Assembly: GCA_017620525.1 (NCBI GenBank)
Contig: JAGAUY010000093.1
Location: 22,602-86,601, forward strand
DNA from: Oscillospiraceae bacterium
GTDB taxonomy: Bacteria; Bacillota; Clostridia; Oscillospirales; Oscillospiraceae
Length of the DNA stretch: 64,000 bases
Direction of reading: 5' to 3'
The position numbers were made by a program, and so were the translations under genes. The notes beneath the pieces were generated by a model. It was not told the DNA's origin. It did not search any database and worked only from the letters and a program-made list of their open reading frames with translations. Shown here piece after piece: positions 1-8,480 of this stretch (its first letter is position 1; each line of letters opens with the position of its first letter).

Positions 1-605
1 CGCTGACTGCCCGCACCCGCATCACCCGCATTAAGAAGGGTTACGCAGTTGACTCTCTGGTATCCACCATTGTCCGCAGCGTGGTCATTGTTGCTGTGCT
101 GATGTTCGTTACCGTTAAGCTGTCTCAGTACAAGGGTATTCCTTCCGCTCTGATCTGGGTCGCTCTGGTTGTTGCAGTCTATGCTTACATCACCTCCAAG
201 ACCACCATGGGCCGCTACCTGTACGCTGTCGGCGGCAACGAGAAGGCCACCAAGCTGTCCGGTATCGACACCCGCAAGGTTTACTTCTTTGCTTATACCA
301 ACATGGGTTTCCTGGCTGCACTGGCAGGTATCCTGACCATCGCCCGTATGGCTTCCGCACAGCCTACCTATGGTGACAGCTACGAAATGGATGCCATTTC
401 CTCCTGCTTCATCGGCGGCGCATCCGCTTACGGCGGTGTTGGTACTGTTCCCGGCGTTATCATCGGTGCAGTTCTGATGGGCGTTATCAACCTGGGCATG
501 TCCGTTATGGGCATTGACCAGAACTTCCAGAAGGTCGTCAAGGGCGCGGTCCTGCTGGCTGCCGTTATCTTCGACGTCATTTCCAAGCGCAACGATACCA
601 AGTAA
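1..605 (+). CDS. Sugar ABC transporter permease, C-terminal part (XylH/MglC-like)
   Basis: The frame is open from the left edge (first full codon at base 3), so only about the last 200 residues are visible and the start lies outside the window. The protein is hydrophobic throughout. It carries the conserved block of BPD_transp_2 permeases: a GRYLYAVGGNEKAT motif, then KLSGI, and a glycine-rich C-terminal stretch with CFIGGAS and GGVGTVPGVIIGA. Family knowledge: these integral membrane subunits pair with an ATPase and a periplasmic-type binding protein to import pentoses or hexoses. Xylulokinase and a sugar isomerase a few kilobases downstream make a pentose the likely substrate, which is inference. 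A hairpin terminator follows at once. Confidence 0.9.
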   Translation, partial: LTARTRITRIKKGYAVDSLVSTIVRSVVIVAVLMFVTVKLSQYKGIPSALIWVALVVAVYAYITSKTTMGRYLYAVGGNEKATKLSGIDTRKVYFFAYTNMGFLAALAGILTIARMASAQPTYGDSYEMDAISSCFIGGASAYGGVGTVPGVIIGAVLMGVINLGMSVMGIDQNFQKVVKGAVLLAAVIFDVISKRNDTK

Positions 606-635
606 GATTCCCTTTCGGAAGGCAGTTATTCAACG

Positions 636-670
636 CAAAAAAAGGGGCCGCTCCCGGCGGTCCCTTTTTT
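636..670 (+). terminator. Rho-independent terminator after the ABC permease
   Basis: An A-rich left arm, a GGG/CCC and CCG/CGG stem around a short loop, then six T residues. It separates the transporter operon from the small membrane protein genes. Confidence 0.85.
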
Positions 671-683
671 AGAAGGATCATCT

Positions 684-968
684 ATGGATAAAGAAAAGAA
701 AAGTATCTTCAATGCTCCGCTGAATATGGATGGTTCCACCCGCGTTACGCTGTTGGTGGTTGTCGGCGGATATCTCATTTACATGGCTTATCAGATGGTT
801 CGTGACACACTCAGCGGCGTATCCAGCATGGGATTGACCACGACGCTGATCCTGGCGGGACTGATGGCTCTCGCGGGTATTGCCGTTATCGGCTATGGTG
901 TATGTCTTTGGTCATTCTCCAGAAAAAAGAAGGATGAGCAGAAATCGGAGGAAACGGATGAAGAATAA
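684..968 (+). CDS. Small two-TM membrane protein of unknown function
   Basis: 94 residues, with an AGAAGG ribosome binding site ahead of the ATG. Two hydrophobic segments lie at about residues 22-42 and 52-77, followed by a highly charged Lys/Glu tail that should be cytoplasmic. I do not recognise a family. The gene overlaps the next gene (YczE-like) by 11 bases, so the two are almost certainly translated together, perhaps as subunits of one membrane complex. Confidence 0.7.
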   Translation: MDKEKKSIFNAPLNMDGSTRVTLLVVVGGYLIYMAYQMVRDTLSGVSSMGLTTTLILAGLMALAGIAVIGYGVCLWSFSRKKKDEQKSEETDEE

Positions 969-1608
969 TCTGTTGAAATGGATCCCCAGAGTGATCCTTC
1001 TTCTGGTGGGTCTGACCATTGCCCATTTGGGTGTGACCCTGTTTTTACAGGCGAATTTGGGATCGGATCCGTTCAATGTGCTGATTCAGGGGCTGTTTCG
1101 CCGGATCAGCTGGCCCGAAGCCCTGGCTGTGACACATGGCCGGGTACATATGGGCATTTCGTTTTTGATTATCCTGGTGCTGCTGATTGTGGACCGCAGT
1201 TACATCCGTATCGGAACGCTGCTGTGCATGGTCCTGGGTGGCCCCATTATTGATATGTTTACGCTGCTGCTGGCGGGTGTGATTCATGCGGGATCTCCCT
1301 TCATCTGGCGGGTGTGCTGCCTGGTGCTTGGATGTGTGATCCTTGCTTTCGGCATGACCATCGTCATCAAATCCCAGGCCGGTACCGGACCTAATGATCT
1401 GGTAGCTGTGGTCATCAGTGACAAGACGAAACGGAAATTCGGCATCATCCGCATTGTGGTGGATGTGTGTTTCGCACTGGCAGGATTCCTGCTTGGCGGT
1501 ACTGTGGGCCTGGGCACGGTGATCTGCGCCTGCCTGGTTGGTCCGACGGCTCAGATATTCCTGCCGTTTTCCGAAAAGCTGTGCGGCCGTTTTCTCACAG
1601 AAACATAA
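958..1608 (+). CDS. YczE/YitT-type integral membrane protein
   Basis: 216 residues. I chose the ATG at 958 because GGAGG sits seven bases upstream; the longer frame from 880 lacks a ribosome binding site and runs through the preceding gene. There are about five hydrophobic helices. An ANLGSDPFNVL-type motif sits near the N-terminus and a QAGTGPNDLVAV motif near the middle, as in the YczE/YyaS/YitT families (multi-pass proteins of poorly known function). The overlap with the upstream small membrane protein implies one transcript. Substrate unknown. Confidence 0.85.
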   Translation: MKNNLLKWIPRVILLLVGLTIAHLGVTLFLQANLGSDPFNVLIQGLFRRISWPEALAVTHGRVHMGISFLIILVLLIVDRSYIRIGTLLCMVLGGPIIDMFTLLLAGVIHAGSPFIWRVCCLVLGCVILAFGMTIVIKSQAGTGPNDLVAVVISDKTKRKFGIIRIVVDVCFALAGFLLGGTVGLGTVICACLVGPTAQIFLPFSEKLCGRFLTET

Positions 1609-1610
1609 TA

Positions 1611-1634
1611 AGACCGCATCGGATGATGCGGTCT
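1611..1634. terminator. Bidirectional hairpin between convergent genes
   Basis: A perfect 10-bp stem with a GGAT loop lies between the stop of the YczE-like gene and the stop of the opposing AraC gene. The T run is weak on both sides, so efficiency is uncertain. Confidence 0.6.
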
Positions 1635-1635
1635 G

Positions 1636-2583
1636 TCAGGGTGAATCGCTATTGTCTCCGGCCAGCTGGGCCTGGAACCACTTGAGAACATACAGGCTCT
1701 GGCCGCGGGTCAGGAGCTGTTCTTCGGAGTGGGAACTGTGGCCCTGAATGCTGTCCTCGGGAACAACCTGGTGGGATTTGCGGCTGTATTCCGCAGGGGT
1801 CATGCCGTAGGCTGCCTGAAATGCCCTGGAAAAATAGCGATAGTCGGAGAAGCCGGATTCCATACTGATGCTCAGCATGGAATCATGGCCTGCGGCGATG
1901 AGCTTGCAGGCATGATTGAACCGGACGGAATTGACATATTCCTGAAATGTCTGGTTCATGGTGTTTTTAATGAAGTGGGACAGATAGCTGACGGAGCAGC
2001 CTTCCTGCTTCGCAAAATCAGACAGTTTGATCTTGTGGGTGAAATTGGAATCCACGAACTGGATCAGCCGCAGCAGCCGGGCATTCTGGCGGTCGGTGCT
2101 GGCAGCCTCTTCAGCGGACATGATGCGGTAGGGCAGGTTGGTCAGCAGCCGGTGCAGCAGAAGACCGCACTGTCCGAAACAGTAGAGTTCATAGAAATCG
2201 CTGCGGGTGAAATAGGCATTGGCGATGTCCAGCATGGTTCTGCGGACCCATTCGTAGTCGGCAGGCGTCAGATTGTTTTTCAGGCTGATGTCGTCGGTGC
2301 TGATGGTTGTGGCAGTGGCGAAGGCCGTTGGGGAGATCTGAAGGCACAGGAATGTGCAGACCTCCTTCTGCCGCAGTTCGTGAGTCATATTCGGCGAGAA
2401 AAGGACGACCTCGCCGGGCTGGACCACATAGTTGCGCTGCAGATAGGTAACTGTCAGCGGTGCATCCAGAACCCACAGCAGTTCCCAGTCCTTGTGGAAG
2501 TGGGGCGCGCGGTAGGTCATGGTGTTGGCAAAGACGCTCAGACCGTGAACCTGCTGGTATTGAATGATCTCAAGTTCGTCCAC
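1636..2583 (-). CDS. AraC-family transcriptional regulator with cupin sensor domain
   Basis: 315 residues. I chose the GTG at 2583: AAGGAGG lies eight bases upstream, and the TTG at 2616 falls inside the -10 box of the gene's own promoter. The N-terminal region (about 15-110) has a cupin-type HFHKDWELLWVL motif, the usual sugar-binding pocket of AraC. The C-terminal 100 residues hold two HTH motifs, ending in the FSDYRYFSRAFQAAYGMTPAEY signature. It is transcribed divergently from xylulokinase, with starts only about 120 bases apart, so it most likely controls the downstream sugar operon in response to its substrate (inference from layout). Confidence 0.93.
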   Translation of the reverse strand: MDELEIIQYQQVHGLSVFANTMTYRAPHFHKDWELLWVLDAPLTVTYLQRNYVVQPGEVVLFSPNMTHELRQKEVCTFLCLQISPTAFATATTISTDDISLKNNLTPADYEWVRRTMLDIANAYFTRSDFYELYCFGQCGLLLHRLLTNLPYRIMSAEEAASTDRQNARLLRLIQFVDSNFTHKIKLSDFAKQEGCSVSYLSHFIKNTMNQTFQEYVNSVRFNHACKLIAAGHDSMLSISMESGFSDYRYFSRAFQAAYGMTPAEYSRKSHQVVPEDSIQGHSSHSEEQLLTRGQSLYVLKWFQAQLAGDNSDSP

Positions 2584-2615
2584 CCATTCCGCCTCCTTTC
2601 TGAGTGCTGGTCCCA

Positions 2616-2644
2616 ATTATAGCAAATAATGGGGAGTAAATCAA
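2616..2644 (-). promoter_or_regulatory. Sigma-A-type promoter of the AraC gene
   Basis: On the minus strand TTGATT (2644-2639) and TATAAT (2621-2616) are separated by exactly 17 bases. Transcription should start near 2609, which excludes the TTG at 2616 as a translation start. Confidence 0.75.
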
Positions 2645-2701
2645 GTTTTCCCCGTTTATTCATAAGAAAAATCAAAAAACAACCTATAGGGAGTGATCAA
2701 C

Positions 2702-4186
2702 TTGAAGTTGTATATCGGTGTAGACCTGGGTACGTCCGCTGTGAAGCTCTTGCTGATGGAGTCCACCGGCAAGATTCTGAACGTCGTTACCAAGGAGTAT
2801 CCTCTGGAATTCCCCCAGCCCGGCTGGAGTCAGCAGGCCCCCGAGGACTGGCGCAAGGCTGTCATGGAAGGTATTCCCGAACTGCTGGAAGGTCATAACG
2901 GCGCTGACGTGGTTGGCATCGGCTGCGGCGGTCAGATGCATGGCCTGGTCATTCTGGACCAGGACGACAATGTGATCCGTCCCGCAATCCTCTGGAACGA
3001 CGGCAGAACCGCAAAGCAGGTGGATTATCTGAACGGTGTTATCGGAAAGGACAAGCTGTCCGAGCTGACTGCCAACATCGCCTTCGCTGGCTTTACTGCT
3101 CCTAAGGTGCTGTGGGTCAAGGAAAATGAACCTGAGAACTTCGTAAAGATCGCCAAGATCATGCTGCCGAAGGATTATGTAAACTATATTCTCACCGGCG
3201 TTCATGCCTGTGATTATTCTGATGCGTCCGGTATGCTGCTGATGGATGTGCAGCATAAGTGCTGGAGCAAGCAGATGCTGGACATTTGCGGCGTAACTGA
3301 AAACCAGATGCCGAAGCTCTTTGAGTCCTATGAATGCATCGGAACCGTCAGACCCGAGATCGCCAAGCAGTTGGGTATTTGCGAGACTGTCAAGGTCGCT
3401 GCCGGCGCCGGCGATAACGCTGCTGCCGCAGTCGGCACCGGCGTGGTGGGCGAGGGCGGCTGCAACATCAGCCTGGGCACCTCCGGCACCGTCTTTATCT
3501 CCTCCGAGAAGTTCGGCGTGGATAACAACAATGCACTTCATGCATTTGCCCATGCGGACGGCGGCTATCATCTGATGGGCTGTATGCTCTCCGCAGCCAG
3601 CTGCAACAAGTGGCTGATGGACGACATCTTCCGGACCAAGGACTATGCAGCGGAGCAGGCTCCCATTACCGAGGATAAGCTGGGTGAGAATCATGTCTAT
3701 TTCCTGCCCTATCTGATGGGCGAGCGCAGCCCCATCAATGACACCAATGCCCGCGGCACCTTCATTGGCATGACCATGGACACCTCCCGTGCTGATCTGA
3801 CTCAGGCGGTTCTGGAAGGCGTTGCCTATGCCATCCGCGACAGCGTGGAAGTGGCCAGAAGCCTGGGCATCGTCATCAATTCCTCCAAGATCTGCGGCGG
3901 CGGTGCCAAGAGTGCCCTGTGGAAGAAGATCATGGCAAATGTGCTGAACGCAGAGTTGGAATGTCTGGAATCCGAGCAGGGTCCCGGCATGGGCGGCGCC
4001 ATGCTGGCGATGGTTGCAGCAGGGGAGTATGGCAGCGTGAAGGAAGTCTGCGACAAGTTTGTTGCCGTGGCTTCCACCGTCAAGCCCGAACCCGCTTTGG
4101 TTGCCAAGTATGAAAAGCGTTATCAGCAGTTCAGACAGATCTACCCTGCCTGCAAGGCGCTGTTCGCGGAATTCGTAAAGGAGTAA
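2702..4186 (+). CDS. xylB: Xylulokinase (FGGY carbohydrate kinase)
   Basis: 494 residues. The TTG at 2702 is chosen: AGGGAG lies eight bases before it, and it yields the classic MKLYIGVDLGTSAVK start, whereas the GTG at 2693 is inside the ribosome binding site. The N-terminal ATP-binding DLGTS loop, GCGGQMHGLV, ILWNDGRT, the catalytic aspartate in GAGDNAAAAVG (about residue 235) and the second phosphate loop SLGTSGTVF are all present. Known reaction: D-xylulose + ATP to D-xylulose 5-phosphate, feeding the pentose phosphate pathway in the cytoplasm. It heads an operon with DUF4867 (4 bases downstream) and an isomerase-like enzyme. FGGY kinases vary in substrate, so another ketose is possible. 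Confidence 0.92.
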   Translation: MKLYIGVDLGTSAVKLLLMESTGKILNVVTKEYPLEFPQPGWSQQAPEDWRKAVMEGIPELLEGHNGADVVGIGCGGQMHGLVILDQDDNVIRPAILWNDGRTAKQVDYLNGVIGKDKLSELTANIAFAGFTAPKVLWVKENEPENFVKIAKIMLPKDYVNYILTGVHACDYSDASGMLLMDVQHKCWSKQMLDICGVTENQMPKLFESYECIGTVRPEIAKQLGICETVKVAAGAGDNAAAAVGTGVVGEGGCNISLGTSGTVFISSEKFGVDNNNALHAFAHADGGYHLMGCMLSAASCNKWLMDDIFRTKDYAAEQAPITEDKLGENHVYFLPYLMGERSPINDTNARGTFIGMTMDTSRADLTQAVLEGVAYAIRDSVEVARSLGIVINSSKICGGGAKSALWKKIMANVLNAELECLESEQGPGMGGAMLAMVAAGEYGSVKEVCDKFVAVASTVKPEPALVAKYEKRYQQFRQIYPACKALFAEFVKE

Positions 4187-4190
4187 GCTC

Positions 4191-4829
4191 ATGAAAATTT
4201 ATTCTGTTCTGGATCCGGAATTCAAGGCTTACGGTCAAATTGTCACCGGTCTGGATGATGCGGTACAGGAGATCATGGCTGCACTGGCGACCACGCCTCA
4301 GCCTGATGGTGTGGGTTACGTTCCTACCGATCCTGTGCTGCAGGAACTTCCTGCAGCCGTGCAGATCAGTGAGCACTGCTTCGGCGGTATGCCCACGCAG
4401 CTGGGCTGGTGCAACGGCCATAATACGAAGCTTAACTGTCTGGAATACCACCGTGACAGTGAGTTTAATCTGGGCACAGAGGACTTCATCCTGCTGATCG
4501 CAAAACAGGATGAGATCCTGGACGGCATCCTGGATACTTCCAGAGTCAAGGCATTCAGGGTCCCTGCCGGTGTGCTGGTGGAAGTGTATGCCACTACCCT
4601 GCATTATGCACCCTGCCACTGTGATCCCGCCAAGGGTTTCCGGGTCTTGGTAGCGCTGCCCTGGTTGACCAACACGGACCGTCCTGTGATGGAAAACAGA
4701 ACTGCCGAGGATGAGATCATGACCGCCCGGAACAAGTGGCTGCTGGCCCATCCTGAGTCCAGCGAAGCCAGAGGCGGTGCTAAGGTCGGTCTTTCCGGCG
4801 AGAATATTGACATTGTAGATATCATATAA
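4191..4829 (+). CDS. DUF4867 family protein (cupin-like)
   Basis: 212 residues, ATG with AAGGAGTAAGC just upstream, four bases after the xylB stop. The middle of the protein has beta-rich, cupin-like sequence with several histidines and acidic residues (LEYHRDSEFN, YATTLHYAPCHC) that could hold a metal. I recognise it as DUF4867, a family usually found beside fucose/arabinose-isomerase-like genes. Its function is not established. Placement between the kinase and the isomerase suggests a sugar epimerase/mutarotase or sugar-binding accessory role, which is inference. Confidence 0.85.
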   Translation: MKIYSVLDPEFKAYGQIVTGLDDAVQEIMAALATTPQPDGVGYVPTDPVLQELPAAVQISEHCFGGMPTQLGWCNGHNTKLNCLEYHRDSEFNLGTEDFILLIAKQDEILDGILDTSRVKAFRVPAGVLVEVYATTLHYAPCHCDPAKGFRVLVALPWLTNTDRPVMENRTAEDEIMTARNKWLLAHPESSEARGGAKVGLSGENIDIVDII

Positions 4830-4844
4830 AGGAGATAGATCAAT

Positions 4845-6314
4845 ATGAACATTCCTGAAGTAAAGCTTGGCATCATTGCCGTCTCCCGTGACTGCTTCCC
4901 CATCGCCCTGTCTACCCAGCGCCGCAAGAACATCGTGGCTGCCTACGGCGAAGGCATCTATGAGTGCCCCATCACCGTGGAGAATGAGAAGGATGCTCTG
5001 GCTGCTCTGGCTGATGTGCAGGCCAATGGTGTCAATGCTCTGGTGGTGTTCCTGGGCAACTTCGGTCCCGAGACTCCCGAAACCATCCTGTGCCAGAAGT
5101 TTGACGGTCCCACTATGTACATCGCTGCTGCAGAAGGCGACGGTGATCTGATCAATGGCCGCGGCGATGCTTACTGCGGCGTTCTGAACTGCTCCTACAA
5201 TCTGATCATGCGCCATCTGAAGGCCTATATTCCCGAGTATCCCGTGGGCACTGCCGAGGAGTGCGCCTCCATGATCAAGGAATTTGTTCCCATCGCCCGT
5301 GCCATCATCGGTGTTAAGAATCTGAAGATCATCACCTTCGGTCCCCGTCCCCAGGACTTCTTCGCATGCAATGCTCCCATCAAGGGCCTGTACGAGCTGG
5401 GTGTTGAGGTGGAGGAGAACTCCGAGTTGGATCTGCTGGTCAGCTATAAGGCTCATGCCGGTGACGAGCGCATCAAGGACATCATCGCGGATATGGAAGC
5501 CGAGATGGGCGAGCGCAAGATCTATCCCGACCTGCTCGAGCGCATGGCTCAGTTTGAGCTGACGCTGCTTGACTGGGCAGAGGCTCACAAGGGCGCCAGA
5601 AAGTATGTTGCATTTGCTGACAAGTGCTGGCCTGCATTCCCCGAGCAGTTTGGCTTTGAGCCCTGCTATGTCAATTCCCGTCTGGCATCCCGCGGCATTC
5701 CCGTGGCCTGTGAAGTCGATATCTATGGCGCACTGTCTGAGTACATCGGCGCCTGCATCACCGGCGATGCCATCACCCTGCTGGATATCAACAACTCTGT
5801 GCCCAAGTACCTCTATGACGAGGACATCGCCGGCAAGTTCCCCTATGACATCAAGGATACCTTCATGGGCTTCCATTGCGGCAATACTCCCAGCTGCAAG
5901 ATGTGCGGCGACTGCGCGGTTAAGTATCAGCTGATCCAGAACCGTCTGCTGGAAAATGGCGGTACCCCCGATATCACCCGCGGCACTCTGGAAGGCGATA
6001 TCGCTGCTTCCGACATCACCTTCTACCGTCTGCAGTGCGACAGCCAGGGCAATCTGCGTTCTTACATTGCGCAGGGCGAGGTCCTGCCCGTTCCCACCCG
6101 CTCCTTCGGCGGCATCGGCATCTTCGCAATCCACGAAATGGGCCGCTTCTACCGCCATGTGCTGATCCAGAAGGGTTATCCCCATCATGGTGCCGTGGCA
6201 TTTGCCCACTGCGGCAAGTCCCTGTACGAAGTATTCAAGTACTTCGGCATTGCTGACATTGCCTACAACCAGCCGAAGTCCCTGCCTTACGCAACCGAGA
6301 ACCCCTGGGCATAA
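4845..6314 (+). CDS. L-fucose/L-arabinose isomerase family protein
   Basis: 489 residues with AAAGGAGATAG before the ATG. The fold and the metal/catalytic residues of the FucI family are visible: Glu290 in CEVD, Asp314 in LLDIN (24 residues later, the same spacing as Glu337/Asp361 of E. coli FucI) and His455 in AHCGKS. Known chemistry: metal-dependent aldose-ketose isomerisation. No xylA is seen here, and the partner kinase looks like xylulokinase, so this enzyme may make xylulose, ribulose or a deoxyketose; the exact sugar cannot be read from sequence. It is the last gene of the xylB-DUF4867 operon and is followed by a strong terminator. Confidence 0.85.
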   Translation: MNIPEVKLGIIAVSRDCFPIALSTQRRKNIVAAYGEGIYECPITVENEKDALAALADVQANGVNALVVFLGNFGPETPETILCQKFDGPTMYIAAAEGDGDLINGRGDAYCGVLNCSYNLIMRHLKAYIPEYPVGTAEECASMIKEFVPIARAIIGVKNLKIITFGPRPQDFFACNAPIKGLYELGVEVEENSELDLLVSYKAHAGDERIKDIIADMEAEMGERKIYPDLLERMAQFELTLLDWAEAHKGARKYVAFADKCWPAFPEQFGFEPCYVNSRLASRGIPVACEVDIYGALSEYIGACITGDAITLLDINNSVPKYLYDEDIAGKFPYDIKDTFMGFHCGNTPSCKMCGDCAVKYQLIQNRLLENGGTPDITRGTLEGDIAASDITFYRLQCDSQGNLRSYIAQGEVLPVPTRSFGGIGIFAIHEMGRFYRHVLIQKGYPHHGAVAFAHCGKSLYEVFKYFGIADIAYNQPKSLPYATENPWA

Positions 6315-6329
6315 TCCGAAACAGAACGA

Positions 6330-6360
6330 GCAGCCAGCGGCAAAGCCGCTGGCTGCTTTT
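6330..6360 (+). terminator. Rho-independent terminator of the xylB operon
   Basis: A perfect 12-bp GC-rich stem with an AAA loop, followed by a T run. Confidence 0.92.
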
Positions 6361-6378
6361 CATTTCTGGAAAGATGAG

Positions 6379-7578
6379 TTACTGCGCCGCATTCAGCACA
6401 GCTGTGCCCGGTGCGTCGGCTTTCAGAAGGGACGCCTGATACATGACCATTGCGGCATCCCCGCGGGTCAGGACGTCAGTGGCGCTGAGGCTGATACCGT
6501 TGCTTTCCAGAACCGTCAGGGCATCGCAGGCCCAGGTGGGGACGGCCTCATCGGCAGGGATGGCGGCGGCAGCCTCGCTCGTACCCAGAATCAGGGCATT
6601 TTGAAGCATCACGGCCGCTTCCGCGCCGGTAATGGGCGCATCTGCCTGGAAAGTATCCGCCTCCGGCCAGCCGGCGGTCAGACCGCTGCGCATGGCAGCC
6701 GCCAGGTAGGGTTTCAGCCAGTCGGGAGACTCATCTGCATAGCCGGTGTAGGCTGCGTTTTCTTCAAGGGGAATATCCAGCGCGCCTACCAGCATGGTCA
6801 GAAACTCACCACGGCTCACCTGCTTTTCGGGACTGAAACAGTTGTTCCCCCCCACACGCTCGGCTACGAAAATACCGGTATTTTTCATCCATTCTGCGGC
6901 AAAACGGCAGCTGCTGCCGACGGTATCGGTATACTGCCGGGCCTCGGTGGGCTTCATGATGGTGACGGTTACGGTGGCTTCCCGGGAGACATTTCCGGCG
7001 GGATCCGCAGCGGTGAAGGTGAAGGAATCAACACCGACCTTGTTCTTTTTGGGTGTATAGATGAAACTGCCATCTTTGCGGATGGTCACTTCACCCCGGC
7101 GTGGCTGGCGGGTGACGGTGTAGGTCATGGTTTGTCCTTCGGGGTCTTTGACCTTCAGCATGGCTTCGTTGGGCAGATTCTTGTAGGTTTCCATGGCGGA
7201 ATCCTCTGCCACGGGGGCCTGGTCCTGCTTGCCCAGAACGGCGATGGAGAGCGTTGCACAGGGGGCCACATGGTCTTCAAAGATGGGAAGATAGGTCAGT
7301 GCCGCTTCCTGATCGGACTCGCTGAGGACCGGCTGAAAGGTCAGTTGTGCCAGCTGGTCTGCGGTCAGAATATCCCCGGTCTGGATGATCCGTGCGCCCA
7401 GCGACACGCTGCCCGCTTCGGGCAGGCCGGTGACACAGATGCCAGCGAGGGATTCCTCCTGGGAGAAATCCCCCTGGGAAAAGCAATACGTGGAATCACA
7501 GTCCACCTGTGCAGCTGCAGCGGGAATGACCATCAGACAGCAGGCTGCCAGCAGGCAGATCAAACGGGTTCGGAACAT
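6379..7578 (-). CDS. Secreted SLH-domain protein with Ig-like domain
   Basis: 399 residues. AGGAGG precedes the ATG. A signal peptide is visible (MFRTR, a hydrophobic core, cleavage near residue 23 after AAAA). Residues about 145-210 form a cadherin/bacterial-Ig-like repeat of the type KDGSFIYTPKKNKVGVDSFTFTAAD. From about 215 to 385 come roughly three S-layer homology segments (VSRGEFLTMLVGALDI, ITGAEAAVMLQNAL, LTRGDAAMVMYQ). SLH domains bind secondary cell-wall polymers, so the protein should sit non-covalently on the surface. It appears to be its own transcription unit, with a terminator of the upstream sortase operon between them. Confidence 0.88.
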   Translation of the reverse strand: MFRTRLICLLAACCLMVIPAAAAQVDCDSTYCFSQGDFSQEESLAGICVTGLPEAGSVSLGARIIQTGDILTADQLAQLTFQPVLSESDQEAALTYLPIFEDHVAPCATLSIAVLGKQDQAPVAEDSAMETYKNLPNEAMLKVKDPEGQTMTYTVTRQPRRGEVTIRKDGSFIYTPKKNKVGVDSFTFTAADPAGNVSREATVTVTIMKPTEARQYTDTVGSSCRFAAEWMKNTGIFVAERVGGNNCFSPEKQVSRGEFLTMLVGALDIPLEENAAYTGYADESPDWLKPYLAAAMRSGLTAGWPEADTFQADAPITGAEAAVMLQNALILGTSEAAAAIPADEAVPTWACDALTVLESNGISLSATDVLTRGDAAMVMYQASLLKADAPGTAVLNAAQ

Positions 7579-7684
7579 AAGAAACCTCCTGAAAATGATT
7601 TGACGCAGGTAGTGTTTGCCAGTTCAGGGAGATTTATTCACCCCAGTTTGAATCTTCCGCAGGATCTGCGCAGGAGAAAAAGCA

Positions 7685-7716
7685 AAGCTCCCGGATACAG
7701 GTGTATCCGGGAGCTT
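7685..7716 (-). terminator. Terminator of the plsC-sortase operon
   Basis: An inverted repeat with an 11-12 bp arm (AGCTCCCGGATAC and its complement) around a four-base loop just after the sortase stop. On the minus strand it is followed by TTTGCTTTTTC. Confidence 0.8.
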
Positions 7717-7720
7717 CATA

Positions 7721-8263
7721 TTATGCGCGGTTCAGAAAAACAGCTATGCGGGATTCAGGGGTGATGCTGCAGGTATAGAGGACCAGATCAAAGCCGCTGT
7801 TTTTAACGGTGTCGACCTCATTGGCATCCAGAATGAGGATCAGCTCTGTGATGTATTCAGATGTCACGCCTTCGGGACCTGTAAAGCATACGGCTTCGCC
7901 CTCTTGCATATCCTGCAGGAAACCAAAATGCGATTCGTAATTGTGGGCAGCGATGACCAGATTATCGCTGCTCTGAGCGCCGAAGTGACGGCACGGTGAG
8001 ATCTTCAGCTTGTCATAACTCCAGTCGGACATGACCGGCAGCGACACTTCCCGCTCCGGAAAGGTCAGATAGCCGATGTAGGTATTTCCGCCTGTTTCCA
8101 GGGGATGTCCGGTTCCGGCCAGCTGCTGCAGTTTCGCAACTGCTGCCTGAGCGGCATCACCTGCCCGGAGATCCTCCAGCCGGCTGCTGCGCAAAAAGAG
8201 CAGCGCTGCGGAGATCAGCACTGCTCCCAGCAGCAGACAGAATCTGCCTGCTTTATTCATCAT
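7721..8263 (-). CDS. Sortase family transpeptidase
   Basis: 180 residues. An N-terminal membrane anchor (about residues 7-24) precedes an extracellular sortase fold. The catalytic triad is visible: His in AAHNYESHFG, Cys in LYTCSITPESR and Arg in the same motif. Sortases cleave an LPXTG-like motif and attach the protein to peptidoglycan or to pilin. The start overlaps by 11 bases the 64-residue gene upstream, which carries a sorting-like signal. The protein is shorter than classic class B/C enzymes, and I cannot assign a class with confidence. Confidence 0.88.
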   Translation of the reverse strand: MMNKAGRFCLLLGAVLISAALLFLRSSRLEDLRAGDAAQAAVAKLQQLAGTGHPLETGGNTYIGYLTFPEREVSLPVMSDWSYDKLKISPCRHFGAQSSDNLVIAAHNYESHFGFLQDMQEGEAVCFTGPEGVTSEYITELILILDANEVDTVKNSGFDLVLYTCSITPESRIAVFLNRA

Positions 8264-8447
8264 CGGGCTCGTCCTTTCTGCGCAGCAGGATGATGCCCAG
8301 CACCAGGAAAAACAGGCCGCCGCAGACCAGAACGGGGATGGGCCAGTTCAGCTGACCGGTTTGGATCAGAGCTTCTGCCACAGTGCCGGTATCCGGGGCA
8401 CTGATGCCCCAGAGCCGGATGGCAGCCAATGCAGGGATAAGATTCAT
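8253..8447 (-). CDS. Mini-protein with sortase sorting-signal-like C-terminus
   Basis: 64 residues, ATG with GGAGG eight bases upstream. The C-terminal half reads LIQTG, then QLNWPIPVL, a hydrophobic helix (about residues 36-55) and an RRK charged tail. That is the layout of a cell-wall sorting signal in Clostridia, except that the canonical LPXTG proline is Ile. The N-terminal part has no clear signal peptide and no recognisable domain. The gene overlaps the sortase start, so it may be a tiny dedicated substrate, a truncated relic of a larger surface protein, or a membrane partner of the sortase. Confidence 0.75.
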   Translation of the reverse strand: MNLIPALAAIRLWGISAPDTGTVAEALIQTGQLNWPIPVLVCGGLFFLVLGIILLRRKDEPDDE

Positions 8448-8480
8448 CGTTTATTCCTCCTGCTTCGCCGGTGAGGGCAG

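Noticed and set aside
2616-2693. TTG at 2616 as AraC start and GTG at 2693 as xylB start
   Set aside because: The first lies in the AraC promoter -10 box and the second inside the xylB ribosome binding site. The starts at 2583 and 2702 fit better.
4131-6209. A long open frame antisense to the isomerase-like gene
   Set aside because: Same shadow effect; the plus-strand gene has catalytic residues and a ribosome binding site.
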